DNA of 64,000 bases. Source: Luzula sylvatica (Eukaryota; Streptophyta; Magnoliopsida; Poales; Juncaceae). Within the stretch, counting starts at the first letter, position 1, and every line of letters begins with the position of its first letter. This document shows positions 47,601-58,856 of the stretch, one piece after another. Where the stretch lies: the NCBI GenBank assembly GCA_946800325.1, contig OX326959.1, forward strand, positions 45,631,566-45,695,565, read 5' to 3'. The notes below the pieces were generated by a model. That model worked only from the letters and a program-made list of their open reading frames with translations, had not been told where the DNA came from and did no database searches. Both the position numbers and the translations under genes were made by a program.

Positions 47601-50168
47601 TTGTTCTTTTTTTGAAAAAATGTTAATTGATATTTTTGAAGGTGTTAGACTTCAGTTTTTGATTTTTTGCAAAAAATTGGAAAAATTGAAATTTGTATGT
47701 ATTAGTCTTTAATCCCGGAGTTTTTTGAGAAAAACATGAAAAATGAAGTATTTTGCTCATTTTAGTGAACTATTTTGGACTTTTTTAGAAAAAATGATAA
47801 TTGATATTTCTTAAGGTGTTAGACTTCAGTTTTTGATTTTTTGCAAAAAATTGGAAAAATTGAAATTTGTATGTGTTAGTCTTCAATCACGGAATGTTTT
47901 GAGAAAATCATGAAAAATGAAGTAGTTTGCTCATTTTAGAGAACTATTTTGGTCTTTTTTAGAAAAAATGATAATTGATATTTTTTAAGGTGTTAGACTT
48001 CAGTTTTTGATTTTATGCAAAAAATTGGAAAAATTGAAATTTGTATGTGTTAGTCTTCAATCACGGAGTTTTTTGAGAAAAACATGAAAAATGAAGTATT
48101 TTGCTCATTCTAGTGAACTATTTTGGTCTTTTTTAGAAAAAATGATAATTGATATTTTTTAAGGTGTTAGACTTCAGTTTTTGATTTTTTGCAAAAAATT
48201 GGAAAAATTGAAATTTGTATGTGTTAGTCTTCAATCACGGAATTTTTTGAGCAAATCATGAAAAATGAAGTATCTTACTCATTTTAGAGAACTGTTTTGG
48301 TCTTTTTTAGAAAAAATGATAATTGATATTTTTGAAAGTGTTAGACTTCAGTTTTTGATTTTATGCAAAAAATAGCAAAAATAGAAATTTGTATGTGTTA
48401 GTCTTCAATCCCGGAGTTTTTTGAGAAAAACATGAAAAATGAAGTATTTTGCTCATTTTAGAGAACTATTTTGGTCTTTTTTAGAAAAAATGATAATTGA
48501 TATTTTTGAAGGTGTTAGACTTCATTTTTTGATTTTTTGCAAAAAATTGGAAAAATTGGAATTTGTATGTGTTACTCTTCAATCACGGAATTTTTTGAGA
48601 AAATCATGAAAAATGAAGTATTTTGCTTATTTTAGAGAACTATTTTGATCTTTTTTAGAAAAAATGATAATTGATATTTTTGAAGGTGTTAGACTTCAGT
48701 TTTTTATTTTATGCAAAAAATAGGAAAAATAGAAATGTGTATGTGTTAGTCTTCAATCCCGGAGTTTTTCGAGAAAAACATGAAAAATGAAGTATTTTGC
48801 TCATTTTAGAGAACTATTTTGGTCTTTTTTAGAAAAAAATGATAATTGATATTTTTTAAGGTGTTAGAATTCAGTTTTTGATTTTATGCAAAAAATTGGA
48901 AAAATTGAAATTTGTATGTGTTAGTCTTCAATACCGGAGTTTTTTGAGAAAAACTTGAAAAATGAAGTATTTTGCTCATTTTAGAGAACTATTTTGGTCT
49001 TTTTTAGAAAAAATGATAATTGATATTTTTGAAGGTGTTGGACTTCAGTTTTTGATTTTTTGCAAAAAATTGGAAAAATTGAAATTTGTATGTGTTACTC
49101 TTCAATCACGGAATGTTTTGAGAAAATCATGAAAAATGAAGTAGTTTGCTCATTTTTTAGAACTATTTTGGTCTTTTTTAGAAAAAATGATAATTGATAT
49201 TTTTGAAGATGACTTCAGTTTTTGATTTTATGCAAAAAATAAGAAAAATATAAATTTGAATGTGTTAGTCTTCAATCCCGGAGTTTTTCGAGAAAAACAT
49301 GAAAAATGATGTATTTTGCTCATTTTAGAGAACTATTTTGGTCTCTTTTACAAAAAATGATAATTGATATTTTTGAAGGTGTTAAACTTCAGTTTTTTAT
49401 TTTTTGCAAAAAATTGGAAAAATTGAAATTTGTATGTGTTAGTCTTCAATCCCGGAGTTTTTTGAGAAAAACATGAAAAATGAAGTATTTTGCTCATTTT
49501 AGTGAACTATTTTGGTCTTTTTTAGAAAAAATGATAATTGATATTTTTTAAGGTGTTAGACTTCAGTTTTTGATTTTTTGCAAAAAATTGGAAAAATTGA
49601 AATTTGTATGTGTTAGTCTTCAATCACGGAATTTTTTGAGAAAAACATGAAAAGTGAAGTATTTTGCTCATTTTAGAGAACTATTTTGGTCTTTTTTAGA
49701 AAAGATGATAATTGATATTTTTGAAGGTGTTAGACTTCAGTTTTTGATTTTTTGCAAAAAATTGGAAAAATTGAAATTTGTATGTATTAGTCTTTAATCC
49801 CGGAGTTTTTTGAGAAAAACATGAAAAATGAAGTATTTTGCTCATTTTGGTGAACTATTTTGGACTTTTTTAGAAAAAATGATAATTGATATTTTTTAAG
49901 GTGTTAGACTTCAGTTTTTGATTTTTTGTAAAAAATTGGAAAAATTGAAATTTGTATGTGTTAGTCTTCAATCAAGGAATTTTTTGAGAAAAACATGAAA
50001 AATGAAGTATTTTGCTCATTTTAGAGAACTATTTTGGTCTTTTTTAGAAAAAATGATAATTGATATTTTTGAAGGTGTTAGACTTCAGTTTTTGATTTTT
50101 TGCAAAAAATTGGAAAAATTGAAATTTGTATGTGTTACTCTTCAATCACGGAATGTTTTGAGAAAATC
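44667..50168 (+). repeat. Older mosaic region without a clear HOR
   Basis: Monomers of several families are mixed and carry more private changes than neighbouring blocks: 175/176-bp units at 45015, 46340, 47211, 47386 and 48780, and a 170-bp unit at 49129 with TTTTGAAGATGACTTCAG. Two short monomers stand in tandem at 45190 and 45330. Parts of the 8-mer module recur at about 44145-45000, 45992-46690 and 47037-47910. From 49299 a CTCTTTTAC/GTTAAAC monomer of the 6-mer family appears once. Confidence 0.72.
45190..45469 (+). repeat. Two short monomers in tandem, second locus
   Basis: Short units at 45190 (GCTAATTTTGG) and 45330 (GCAAATTTTGG), in the same order as at 35299-35578 and followed by the same GTATCTTGCTC monomer. 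The two pairs are therefore copies of one ancestral arrangement, not independent events. Confidence 0.86.
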
Positions 50169-53131
50169 ATGAAAATTGAAGTAGTTTGCTCATTTTAGAG
50201 AAATATTTTGGTCTTTTTTAGAAAAAATGATAATTGATATTTTTTAAGGTGTTAGACTTCAGTTTTTGATTTTATGCAAAAAATTGGAAAAATTGAAATT
50301 TGTATGTGTTAGTCTTCAATACCGGAGTTTTTTGAGAAAAACATGAAAAATGAAGTATTTTGTTCATTCTAGTGAACTATTTTGGTCTTTTTTAGAAAAA
50401 ATGATAATTGATATTTTTTAAGGTGTTAGACTTCAGTTTTTGATTTTTTGAAAAAAATTGGAAAAAGTGAAATTTGTATGTGTTAGTCTTCAATCACGGA
50501 ATTTTTTGAGAAAAACATGAAAAATGAAGTATTTTTCTCATTTTAGAGAACTATTTTGGTCTTTTTTAGAAAAAATGATAATTCATATTTTTGAAGGTGT
50601 TAGACTTCAGTTTTTGATTTTTTGCAAAAAATTGGAAAAATTGAAATTTGTATGTGTTACTCTTCAATCACGGAATGTTTTGAGAAAATCATGAAAAATG
50701 AAGTAGTTTGCTCATTTTAGAGAACTATTTTGGTCTTTTTTAGAAAAAATAATAATTGATATTTTTTAAGGTGTTAGACTTCAGTTTTTGATTTTATGCA
50801 AAAAATTGGAAAAATTGAAATTTGTATGTGTTAGTCTTCAATACCGGAGTTTTTTGAGAAAAACATGACAAATGAAGTATTTTGCTCATTCTAGTGAACT
50901 ATTTTGGTCTTTTTTAGAAAAAATGATAATTGATATTTTTTAAGGTGTTAGACTTCAGTTTTTTATTTTTTGCAAAAAAATTGGAAAAATTGAAATTTGT
51001 ATGTGTTAGTCTTCAATCAAGGAATTTTTTGAGAAAAACATGAAAAATGAAGTATTTTGCTCATTTTAGAGAACTATTTTGGTCTTTTTTAGAAAAAATG
51101 ATAATTGATATTTTTGAAGGTGTTAGACTTCAGTTTTTGATTTTTTGCAAAAAATTGGAAAAATTGAAATTTGTATGTGTTACTCTTCAATCACGGAATG
51201 TTTTGAGAAAATCATGAAAAATGAAGTAGTTTGCTCATTTTAGAGAACTATTTTGGCCTTTTTTAGAAAAAATGATAATTGATATTTTTTAAGGTGTTAG
51301 ACTTCAGTTTTTTGATTTTATGCAAAAAATTGGAAAAATTGAAATTTGTATGTGTTAGTCTTCAATACCGGAGTTTTTTGAGAAAAACATGAAAAATGAA
51401 GTATTTTGTTCATTCTAGTGAACTATTTTGGTCTTTTTTAGAAAAAATGATAATTGATATTTTTTAAGGTGTTAGACTTCAGTTTTTGATTTTTTGAAAA
51501 AAATTGGAAAAAGTGAAATTTGTATGTGTTAGTCTTCAATCACGGAATTTTTTGAGAAAAACATGAAAAATGAAGTATTTTTCTCATTTTAGAGAACTAT
51601 TTTGGTCTTTTTCAGAAAAAATGATAATTGATATTTTTGAAGGTGTTAGAATTCAGTTTTTGATTTTTTTGCAAAAAATTGGAAAAATTGAAATTTGTAT
51701 GTGTTACTTTTCAATCACGGAATGTTTTGAGCAAATCATGAAAAATGAAGTAGTTTGCTCATTTTAGAGAACTATTTTGGTCTTTTTTAGAAAAAATGAT
51801 AATTGATATTTTTTAAGGTGTTAGACTTCAGTTTTTGATTTTATGCAAAAAATTGGAAAAATTGAAATTTGTATGTGTTAGTCTTCAATACCGGAGTTTT
51901 TTGAGAAAAACATGAAAAATGAAGTATTTTGCTCATTCTAGTGAACTATTTTGGTCTTTTTTAGAAAAAATCATAATTGATATTTTTTAAGGTGTTAGAC
52001 TTCAGTTTTTGATTTTTTGCAAAAAAATGGAAAAATAGAAATTTGTATGTGTTAGTCTTCAATCACGGAATTTTTTGAGAAAAACATGAAAAATGAAGTA
52101 TTTTGCTCATTTTAGAGAACTATTTTGGTCTTTTTTAGAAAAAATGATAATTGATATTTTTGAAGGTGTTAGACTTCAGTTTTTGATTTTTTGCAAAAAA
52201 TTGGAAAAATTGAAATTTGTATGTGTTACTCTTCAATCACGGAATGTTTTGAGAAAATCATGAAAAATGAAGTAGTTTGCTCATTTTAGAGAACTATTTT
52301 GGTCTTTTTTAGAAAAAATGATAATTGATATTTTTTAAGGTGTTAGACTTCAGTTTTTTGATTTTATGCAAAAAATTGGAAAAATTGAAATTTGTATGTG
52401 TTAGTCTTCAATACCGGAGTTTTTTGAGAAAGACATGAAAAATGAAGTATTTTGTTCATTCTAGTGAACTATTTTGGTCTTTTTTAGAAAAAATGATAAT
52501 TGATATTTTTTAAGGTGTTAGACTTCAGTTTTTGATTTTTTGAAAAAAATTGGAAAAAGTGAAATTTGTATGTGTTAGTCTTCAATCACGGAATTTTTTG
52601 AGAAAAACATGAAAAATGAAGTATTTTTCTCATTTTAGAGAACTATTTTGGTCTTTTTCAGAAAAAATGATAATTGATATTTTTGAAGGTGTTAGAATTC
52701 AGTTTTTGATTTTTTTGCAAAAAATTGGAAAAATTGAAATTTGTATGTGTTACTTTTCAATCACGGAATGTTTTGAGCAAATCATGAAAAATGAAGTAGT
52801 TTGCTCATTTTAGAGAACTATTTTGGTCTTTTTTAGAAAAAATGATAATTGATATTTTTTAAGGTGTTAGACTTCAGTTTTTGATTTTATGCAAAAAATT
52901 GGAAAAATTGAAATTTGTATGTGTTAGTCTTCAATACCGGAGTTTTTTGAGAAAAACATGAAAAATGAAGTATTTTGCTCATTCTAGTGAACTATTTTGG
53001 TCTTTTTTAGAAAAAATCATAATTGATATTTTTTAAGGTGTTAGACTTCAGTTTTTGATTTTTTGCAAAAAAATGGAAAAATAGAAATTTGTATGTGTTA
53101 GTCTTCAATCACGGAATTTTTTGAGAAAAAC
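50169..53131 (+). repeat. 6-mer repeats of 1,046 bp with AATACCGG monomers
   Basis: Two copies at offset 1,046: 51214-52259 and 52260 to about 53131. Order: GTAGTTTGCTC with CAGTTTTTTGATTTTATGC and CAATACCGGAG; TTCATTCTAGTG with GGAAAAAGTG; GTATTTTTCTC with TTTTTCAG and GTTAGAATTCAG; GTAGTTTGCTC; CATTCTAGTG with AAAAAATCATAATTG; and a TTTTAGAGAAC monomer (52086) that the second copy replaces with the short one at 53132. The two extra bases come from a T7 run (ATTTTTTTGC) and a T6 run. The stretch from 50169 to 51213 is a more diverged relative. Confidence 0.8.
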
Positions 53132-55672
53132 ATGAAAAATGAAGTATTTTGCTCATTTTGGAGAACTATTTTGGTGTTTTTTAGACTTCAGTTTTTGATT
53201 TTTTGCAAAAAATTGGAAAAATTGAAATTTGTACGTGTTAGTCTTCAATCACGGAATTTTTTGAGAAAAACATGAAAAATGAAGTATCTTGCTCATTTTA
53301 GAGAACTGTTTTGGTCTTTTTTAGAAAAAATGATAATTGATATTTTTGAAGGTGTTAGACTTCAGTTTTTGATTTTATGCAAAAAATAAGAAAAATAGAA
53401 ATTTGTATGTGTTTGTCTTCAATCCCGGAGTTTTTTGAGAAAAACATGAAAAATGAAGTAGTTTGCTCATTTTAGAGAACTATTTTGGTCTTTTTTAGAA
53501 AAATGATAATTGATATTTTTTAAGGTGTCAGACTTCAGTTTTTGATTTTATGCAAAAAATTGGAAAAATTGAAATTTGTATGTGTTAGTCTTCAATACCG
53601 GAGTTTTTTGAGAAAAACATGAAAAATGAAGTATTTTGCTCATTCTAGTGAACTATTTTGGTCTTTTTTAGAAAAAATGATAATTGATATTTTTTAAGGT
53701 GTTAGACTTCAGTTTTTGATTTTTTGAAAAAAATTGGAAAAAGTGAAATTTGTATGTGTTAGTCTTCAATCACGGAATTTTTTGAGAAAAACATGAAAAA
53801 TGAAGTATTTTTCTCATTTTAGAGAACTATTTTGGTCTTTTTTAGAAATAATGATAATTGATATTTTTGAAGGTGTTAGACTTCAGTTTTTGATTTTTTG
53901 CAAAAAATTGGAAAAATTGAAATTTGTATGTGTTACTCTTCAATCACGGAATGTTTTGAGAAAATCATGAAAAATGAAGTAGTTTGCTCATTTTAGAGAA
54001 CTATTTTGGTCTTTTTTAGAAAAAATGATAATTGATATTTTTTAAGGTGTTAGACTTCAGTTTTTGATTTTATGCAAAAAATTGGAAAAATTGAAATTTG
54101 TATGTGTTAGTCTTCAATACCGGAGTTTTTTGAGAAAAACATGAAATATGAAGTATTTTGCTCATTCTAGTGAACTATTTTGGTCTTTTTTAGAAAAAAT
54201 GATAATTGATATTTTTTAAGGTGTTAGACTTCAGTTTTTGATTTTTTGCAAAAAAATGGAAAAATAGAAATTTGTATGTGTTAGTCTTCAATCACGGAAT
54301 TTTTTGAGAAAAACATGAAAAATGAAGTATTTTGCTCATTTTGGAGAACTATTTTGGTGTTTTTTAGACTTCAGTTTTTGATTTTTTGCAAAAAATTGGA
54401 AAAATTGAAATTTGTATGTGTTAGTCTTCAATCACGGAATTTTTTGAGAAAAACATGAAAAATGAAGTATCTTGCTCATTTTAGAGAACTGTTTTGGTCT
54501 TTTTATGAAAAAATGATAATTGATATTTTTGAAGGTGTTAGACTTCAGTTTTTGATTTTATGCAAAAAATAAGAAAAATAGAAATTTGTATGTGTTAGTC
54601 TTCAATCCCGGAGTTTTTTGAGAAAAACATGAAAAATGAAGTATTTTGCTCATTTTAGAGAACTATTTTCGTCTTTTTTGGAAAAAATGATAATTGATAT
54701 TTTTGAAGGTGTTAGACTTCATTTTCTAATTTTTTGCAAAAAATTGGAAAAATTGAAATTTGTATGTGTTACTGTTCAATCACGGAATTTTTTGAGAAAA
54801 TCATTAAAAATGAAGTATTTTGCTTATTTTAGAGAACTATTTTGATCTTTTTTAGAAAAAATGATAATTGACATTTTTGAAGGTGTTAGACTTCAGTTTT
54901 TTATTTTATGCAAAAAATAGGAAAAATAGAAATGTGTATGTGTTAGTCTTCAATACCGGAGTTTTTCGAGAAAAACATGAAAAATGAAGTATTTTGCTCA
55001 TTTTAGAGAACTACTTTGGTCTTTTTTAGAAAAAATGATAATTGATATTTTTGAAGGTGTTAGACATCAGTTTTTGATTTTTTGAAAAAAATTGGAAAAA
55101 TTGAAATTTGTATGTGTTAGTCTTCAATCACGGAATTTTTTGAGAAAAACATGAAAAGTGAAGTATTTTGCTCATTTTAGAGAACTATTTTGGTCTTTTT
55201 TAGAAAAAATGATAATTGATATTTTTGAAGGTGTTAGACTTCAGTTTTTTATTTTTTGCAAAAAATTGGAAAAATTGAAATTTGTATGTGTTAGTCTTCA
55301 ATCCCGGAGTTTTTTGAGAAAAACATGAAAAATTAAGTATTTTGCTCATTTTAGTGAACTATTTTGGTCTTTTTTAGAAAAAATGATAATTGATATTATT
55401 TAAGGTGTTAGACTTCAGTTTTTGATTTTTTGAAAAAAATTGGAAAAAGTGAAATTTGTATGTGTTAGTCTTCAATCACGGAATTTTTTGAGAAAAACAT
55501 GAAAAATGAAGTATTTTTCTCATTTTAGAGAACTATTTTGGTCTTTTTTAGAAAAAATGATAATTGATATTTTTGAAGGTGTTAGACTTCAGTTTTTGAT
55601 TTTTTGCAAAAAATTGGAAAAATTGAAATTTGTATGTGTTACTCTTCAATCACGGAATGTTTTGAGAAAATC
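53132..55672 (+). repeat. HOR family B, right locus, copy 1
   Basis: Short monomers are at 53132 and 54315. From 54455 the monomers (GTATCTTGCTC; TTTTCGTC with CTTCATTTTCTAATTTT; ATTAAAAATGAAG with GCTTATTTTAG; ACTACTTTGG; GAAAAGTG; TAGTGAAC with TATTATTTAAGG; GTATTTTTCTC) repeat the family B order of 13.3-15.2 kb. The rare GTTAGACATCAG near 55059 is shared with about 59461 (offset 4,402). Confidence 0.78.
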
Positions 55673-58112
55673 ATGAAAAATGAAGTAGTTTGCTCATTTT
55701 AGAGAACTATTTTGGCCTTTTTTAGAAAAAATGATAATTGATATTTTTTAAGGTGTTAGACTTCAGTTTTTTGATTTTATGCAAAAAATTGGAAAAATTG
55801 AAATTTGTATGTGTTAGTCTTCAATACCGGAGTTTTTTGAGAAAAACATGAAAAATGAAGTATTTTGTTCATTCTAGTGAACTATTTTGGTCTTTTTTAG
55901 AAAAAATGATAATTGATATTTTTTAAGGTGTTAGACTTCAGTTTTTGATTTTTTGAAAAAAATTGGAAAAAGTGAAATTTGTATGTGTTAGTCTTCAATC
56001 ACAGAATTTTTTGAGAAAAACATAAAAAATGAAGTATTTTTCTCATTTTAGAGAACTATTTTGGTCTTTTTTAGAAAAAATGATAATTGATATTTTTGAA
56101 GGTGTTAGACTTCAGTTTTTGATTTTTTGCAAAAAATTGGAAAAATTGAAATTTGTATGTGTTACTCTTCAATCACGGAATGTTTTGAGAAAATCATGAA
56201 AAATGAAGTAGTTTGCTCATTTTAGAGAACTATTTTGGTCTTTTTTAGAAAAAATAATAATTGATATTTTTTAAGGTGTTAGACTTCAGTTTTTGATTTT
56301 ATGCAAAAAATTGGAAAAATTGAAATTTGTATGTGTTAGTCTTCAATACCGGAGTTTTTTGAGAAAAACATGACAAATGAAGTATTTTGCTCATTCTAGT
56401 GAACTATTTTGGTCTTTTTTAGAAAAAATGATAATTGATATTTTTTAAGGTGTTAGACTTCAGTTTTTTATTTTTTGCAAAAAAATTGGAAAAATTGAAA
56501 TTTGTATGTGTTAGTCTTCAATCAAGGAATTTTTTGAGAAAAACATGAAAAATGAAGTATTTTGCTCATTTTAGAGAACTATTTTGGTCTTTTTTAGAAA
56601 AAATGATAATTGATATTTTTGAAGGTGTTAGACTTCAGTTTTTGATTTTTTGCAAAAAATTGGAAAAATTGAAATTTGTATGTGTTACTCTTCAATCACG
56701 GAATGTTTTGAGAAAATCATGAAAAATGAAGTAGTTTGCTCATTTTAGAGAACTATTTTGGTCTTTTTTAGAAAAAATGATAATTGATATTTTTTAAGGT
56801 GTTAGACTTCAGTTTTTTGATTTTATGCAAAAAATTGGAAAAATTGAAATTTGTATGTGTTAGTCTTCAATACCGGAGTTTTTTGAGAAAAACATGAAAA
56901 ATGAAGTATTTTGTTCATTCTAGTGAACTATTTTGGTCTTTTTTAGAAAAAATGATAATTGATATTTTTTAAGGTGTTAGACTTCAGTTTTTGATTTTTT
57001 GAAAAAAATTGGAAAAAGTGAAATTTGTATGTGTTAGTCTTCAATCACGGAATTTTTTGAGAAAAACATGAAAAATGAAGTATTTTTCTCATTTTAGAGA
57101 ACTATTTTGGTCTTTTTCAGAAAAAATGATAATTGATATTTTTGAAGGTGTTAGACTTCAGTTTTTGATTTTTTGCAAAAAATTGGAAAAATTGAAATTT
57201 GTATGTGTTACTCTTCAATCACGGAATGTTTTGAGAAAATCATGAAAAATGAAGTAGTTTGCTCATTTTAGAGAACTATTTTGGTCTTTTTTAGAAAAAA
57301 TGATAATTGATATTTTTTAAGGTGTTAGACTTCAGTTTTTGATTTTATGCAAAAAATTGGAAAAATTGAAATTTGTATGTGTTAGTCTTCAATACCGGAG
57401 TTTTTTGAGAAAAACATGAAAAATGAAGTATTTTGCTCATTCTAGTGAACTATTTTGGTCTTTTTTAGAAAAAATGATAATTGATATTTTTTAAGGTGTT
57501 AGACTTCAGTTTTTGATTTTTTGAAAAAAATTGGAAAGAGTGAAATTTGTATGTGTTAGTCTTCAATCACGGAATTTTTTGAGAAAAACATGAAAAATGA
57601 AGTATTTTTCTCATTTTAGAGAACTATTTTGGTCTTTTTTAGAAAAAATGATAATTGATATTTTTGAAGGTGTTAGAATTCAGTTTTTGATTTTTTTGCA
57701 AAAAATTGGAAAAATTGAAATTTGTATGTGTTACTCTTCAATCACGGAATGTTTTGAGCAAATCATGAAAAATGAAGTAGTTTGCTCATTTTAGAGAACT
57801 ATTTTGGTCTTTTTTAGAAAAAATGATAATTGATATTTTTTAAGGTGTTAGACTTCAGTTTTTGATTTTATGCAAAAAATTGGAAAAATTGAAATTTGTA
57901 TGTGTTAGCCTTCAATACCGGAGTTTTTTGAGAAAAACATGAAAAATGAAGTATTTTGCTCATTCTAGTGAACTATTTTGGTCTTTTTTAGAAAAAATCA
58001 TAATTGATATTTTTTAAGGTGTTAGACTTCAGTTTTTGATTTTTTGCAAAAAAATGGAAAAATAGAAATTTGTATGTGTTAGTCTTCAATCACGGAATTT
58101 TTTGAGAAAAAC
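55673..58112 (+). repeat. AATACCGG 6-mer material, second locus
   Basis: This block carries the same monomer types as 50.2-53.1 kb but with several offsets: TTTTGGCCTTT is at 51255 and 55714 (4,459 bp), and ACATGACAAATGAAG at 50865 and 56370 (5,505 bp). GTTAGAATTCAG returns at about 57675 and AAAAAATCATAATTG at about 57996. Different offsets inside one block mean it was assembled from more than one exchange. Confidence 0.75.
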
Positions 58113-58774
58113 ATGAAAAATGAAGTATTTTGCTCATTTTGGAGAACTATTTTGGTGTTTTTTAGACTTCAGTTTTTGATTTTTTGCAAAAAATTGGAAA
58201 AATTGAAATTTGTTCGTGTTAGTCTTCAATCACGGAATTTTTTGAGAAAAACATGAAAAATGAAGTATCTTGCTCATTTTAGAGAACTGTTTTGGTCTTT
58301 TTTAGAAAAAATCATAATTGATATTTTTGAAGGTGTTAGACTTCAGTTTTTGATTTTATGCAAAAAATAAGAAAAATAGAAATTTGTATGTGTTTGTCTT
58401 CAATCCCGGAGTTTTTTGAGAAAAACATGAAAAATGAAGTAGTTTGCTCATTTTAGAGAACTATTTTGGTCTTTTTTAGAAAAAATGATAATTGATATTT
58501 TTTAAGGTGTCAGACTTCAGTTTTTGATTTTATGCAAAAAATTGGAAAAATTGAAATTTGTATGTGTTAGTCTTCAATACCGGAGTTTTTTGAGAAAAAC
58601 ATGAAAAATGAAGTATTTTGCTCATTCTAGTGAACTATTTTGGTCTTTTTTAGAAAAAATGATAATTGATATTTTTTAAGGTGTTAGACTTCAGTTTTTG
58701 ATTTTTTGAAAAAAATTGGAAAAAGAGAAATTTGTATGTGTTAGTCTTCAATCACGGAATTTTTTGAGAAAAAC
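58113..58774 (+). repeat. Copy of 53132-53792 at offset about 4,982
   Basis: The short monomer at 58113 is followed by GTATCTTGCTC, a monomer entered through the rare TATGTGTTTGTCTTC (about 58388, also at about 53406), GGTGTCAGACTTCAG (58507 and 53525), CATTCTAG, and then GTATTTTTCTC, where the homology breaks at the chimera. It differs from the partner at GTTCGTG versus GTACGTG and by one A near 53,505. Confidence 0.8.
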
Positions 58775-58856
58775 ATGAAAAATGAAGTATTTTTCTCATT
58801 TTAGAGAACTATTTTGGTCTTTTTTAAGGTGTTAGACTTCAGTTTTTGAGAAAAAC
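58775..58856 (+). repeat. 82-bp chimeric monomer
   Basis: The spacing between anchors 58775 and 58857 is 82 bp, unique in the window. The unit keeps the front of a GTATTTTTCTC monomer up to TTTTGGTCTTTTTTA, then continues directly with AAGGTGTTAGACTTCAG, then jumps from CAGTTTTTGA into the terminal GAGAAAAAC. Relative to one 174-bp unit, 26 bp (52-77) and 66 bp are missing. Both junctions fall in repeated strings: TTTTTTA at 46-52 and 72-78, and TTTTTGA at 95-101 and 161-167. In the related copy at 53793-54454 the same interval holds 662 bp, so 580 bp are absent here. Confidence 0.9.
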
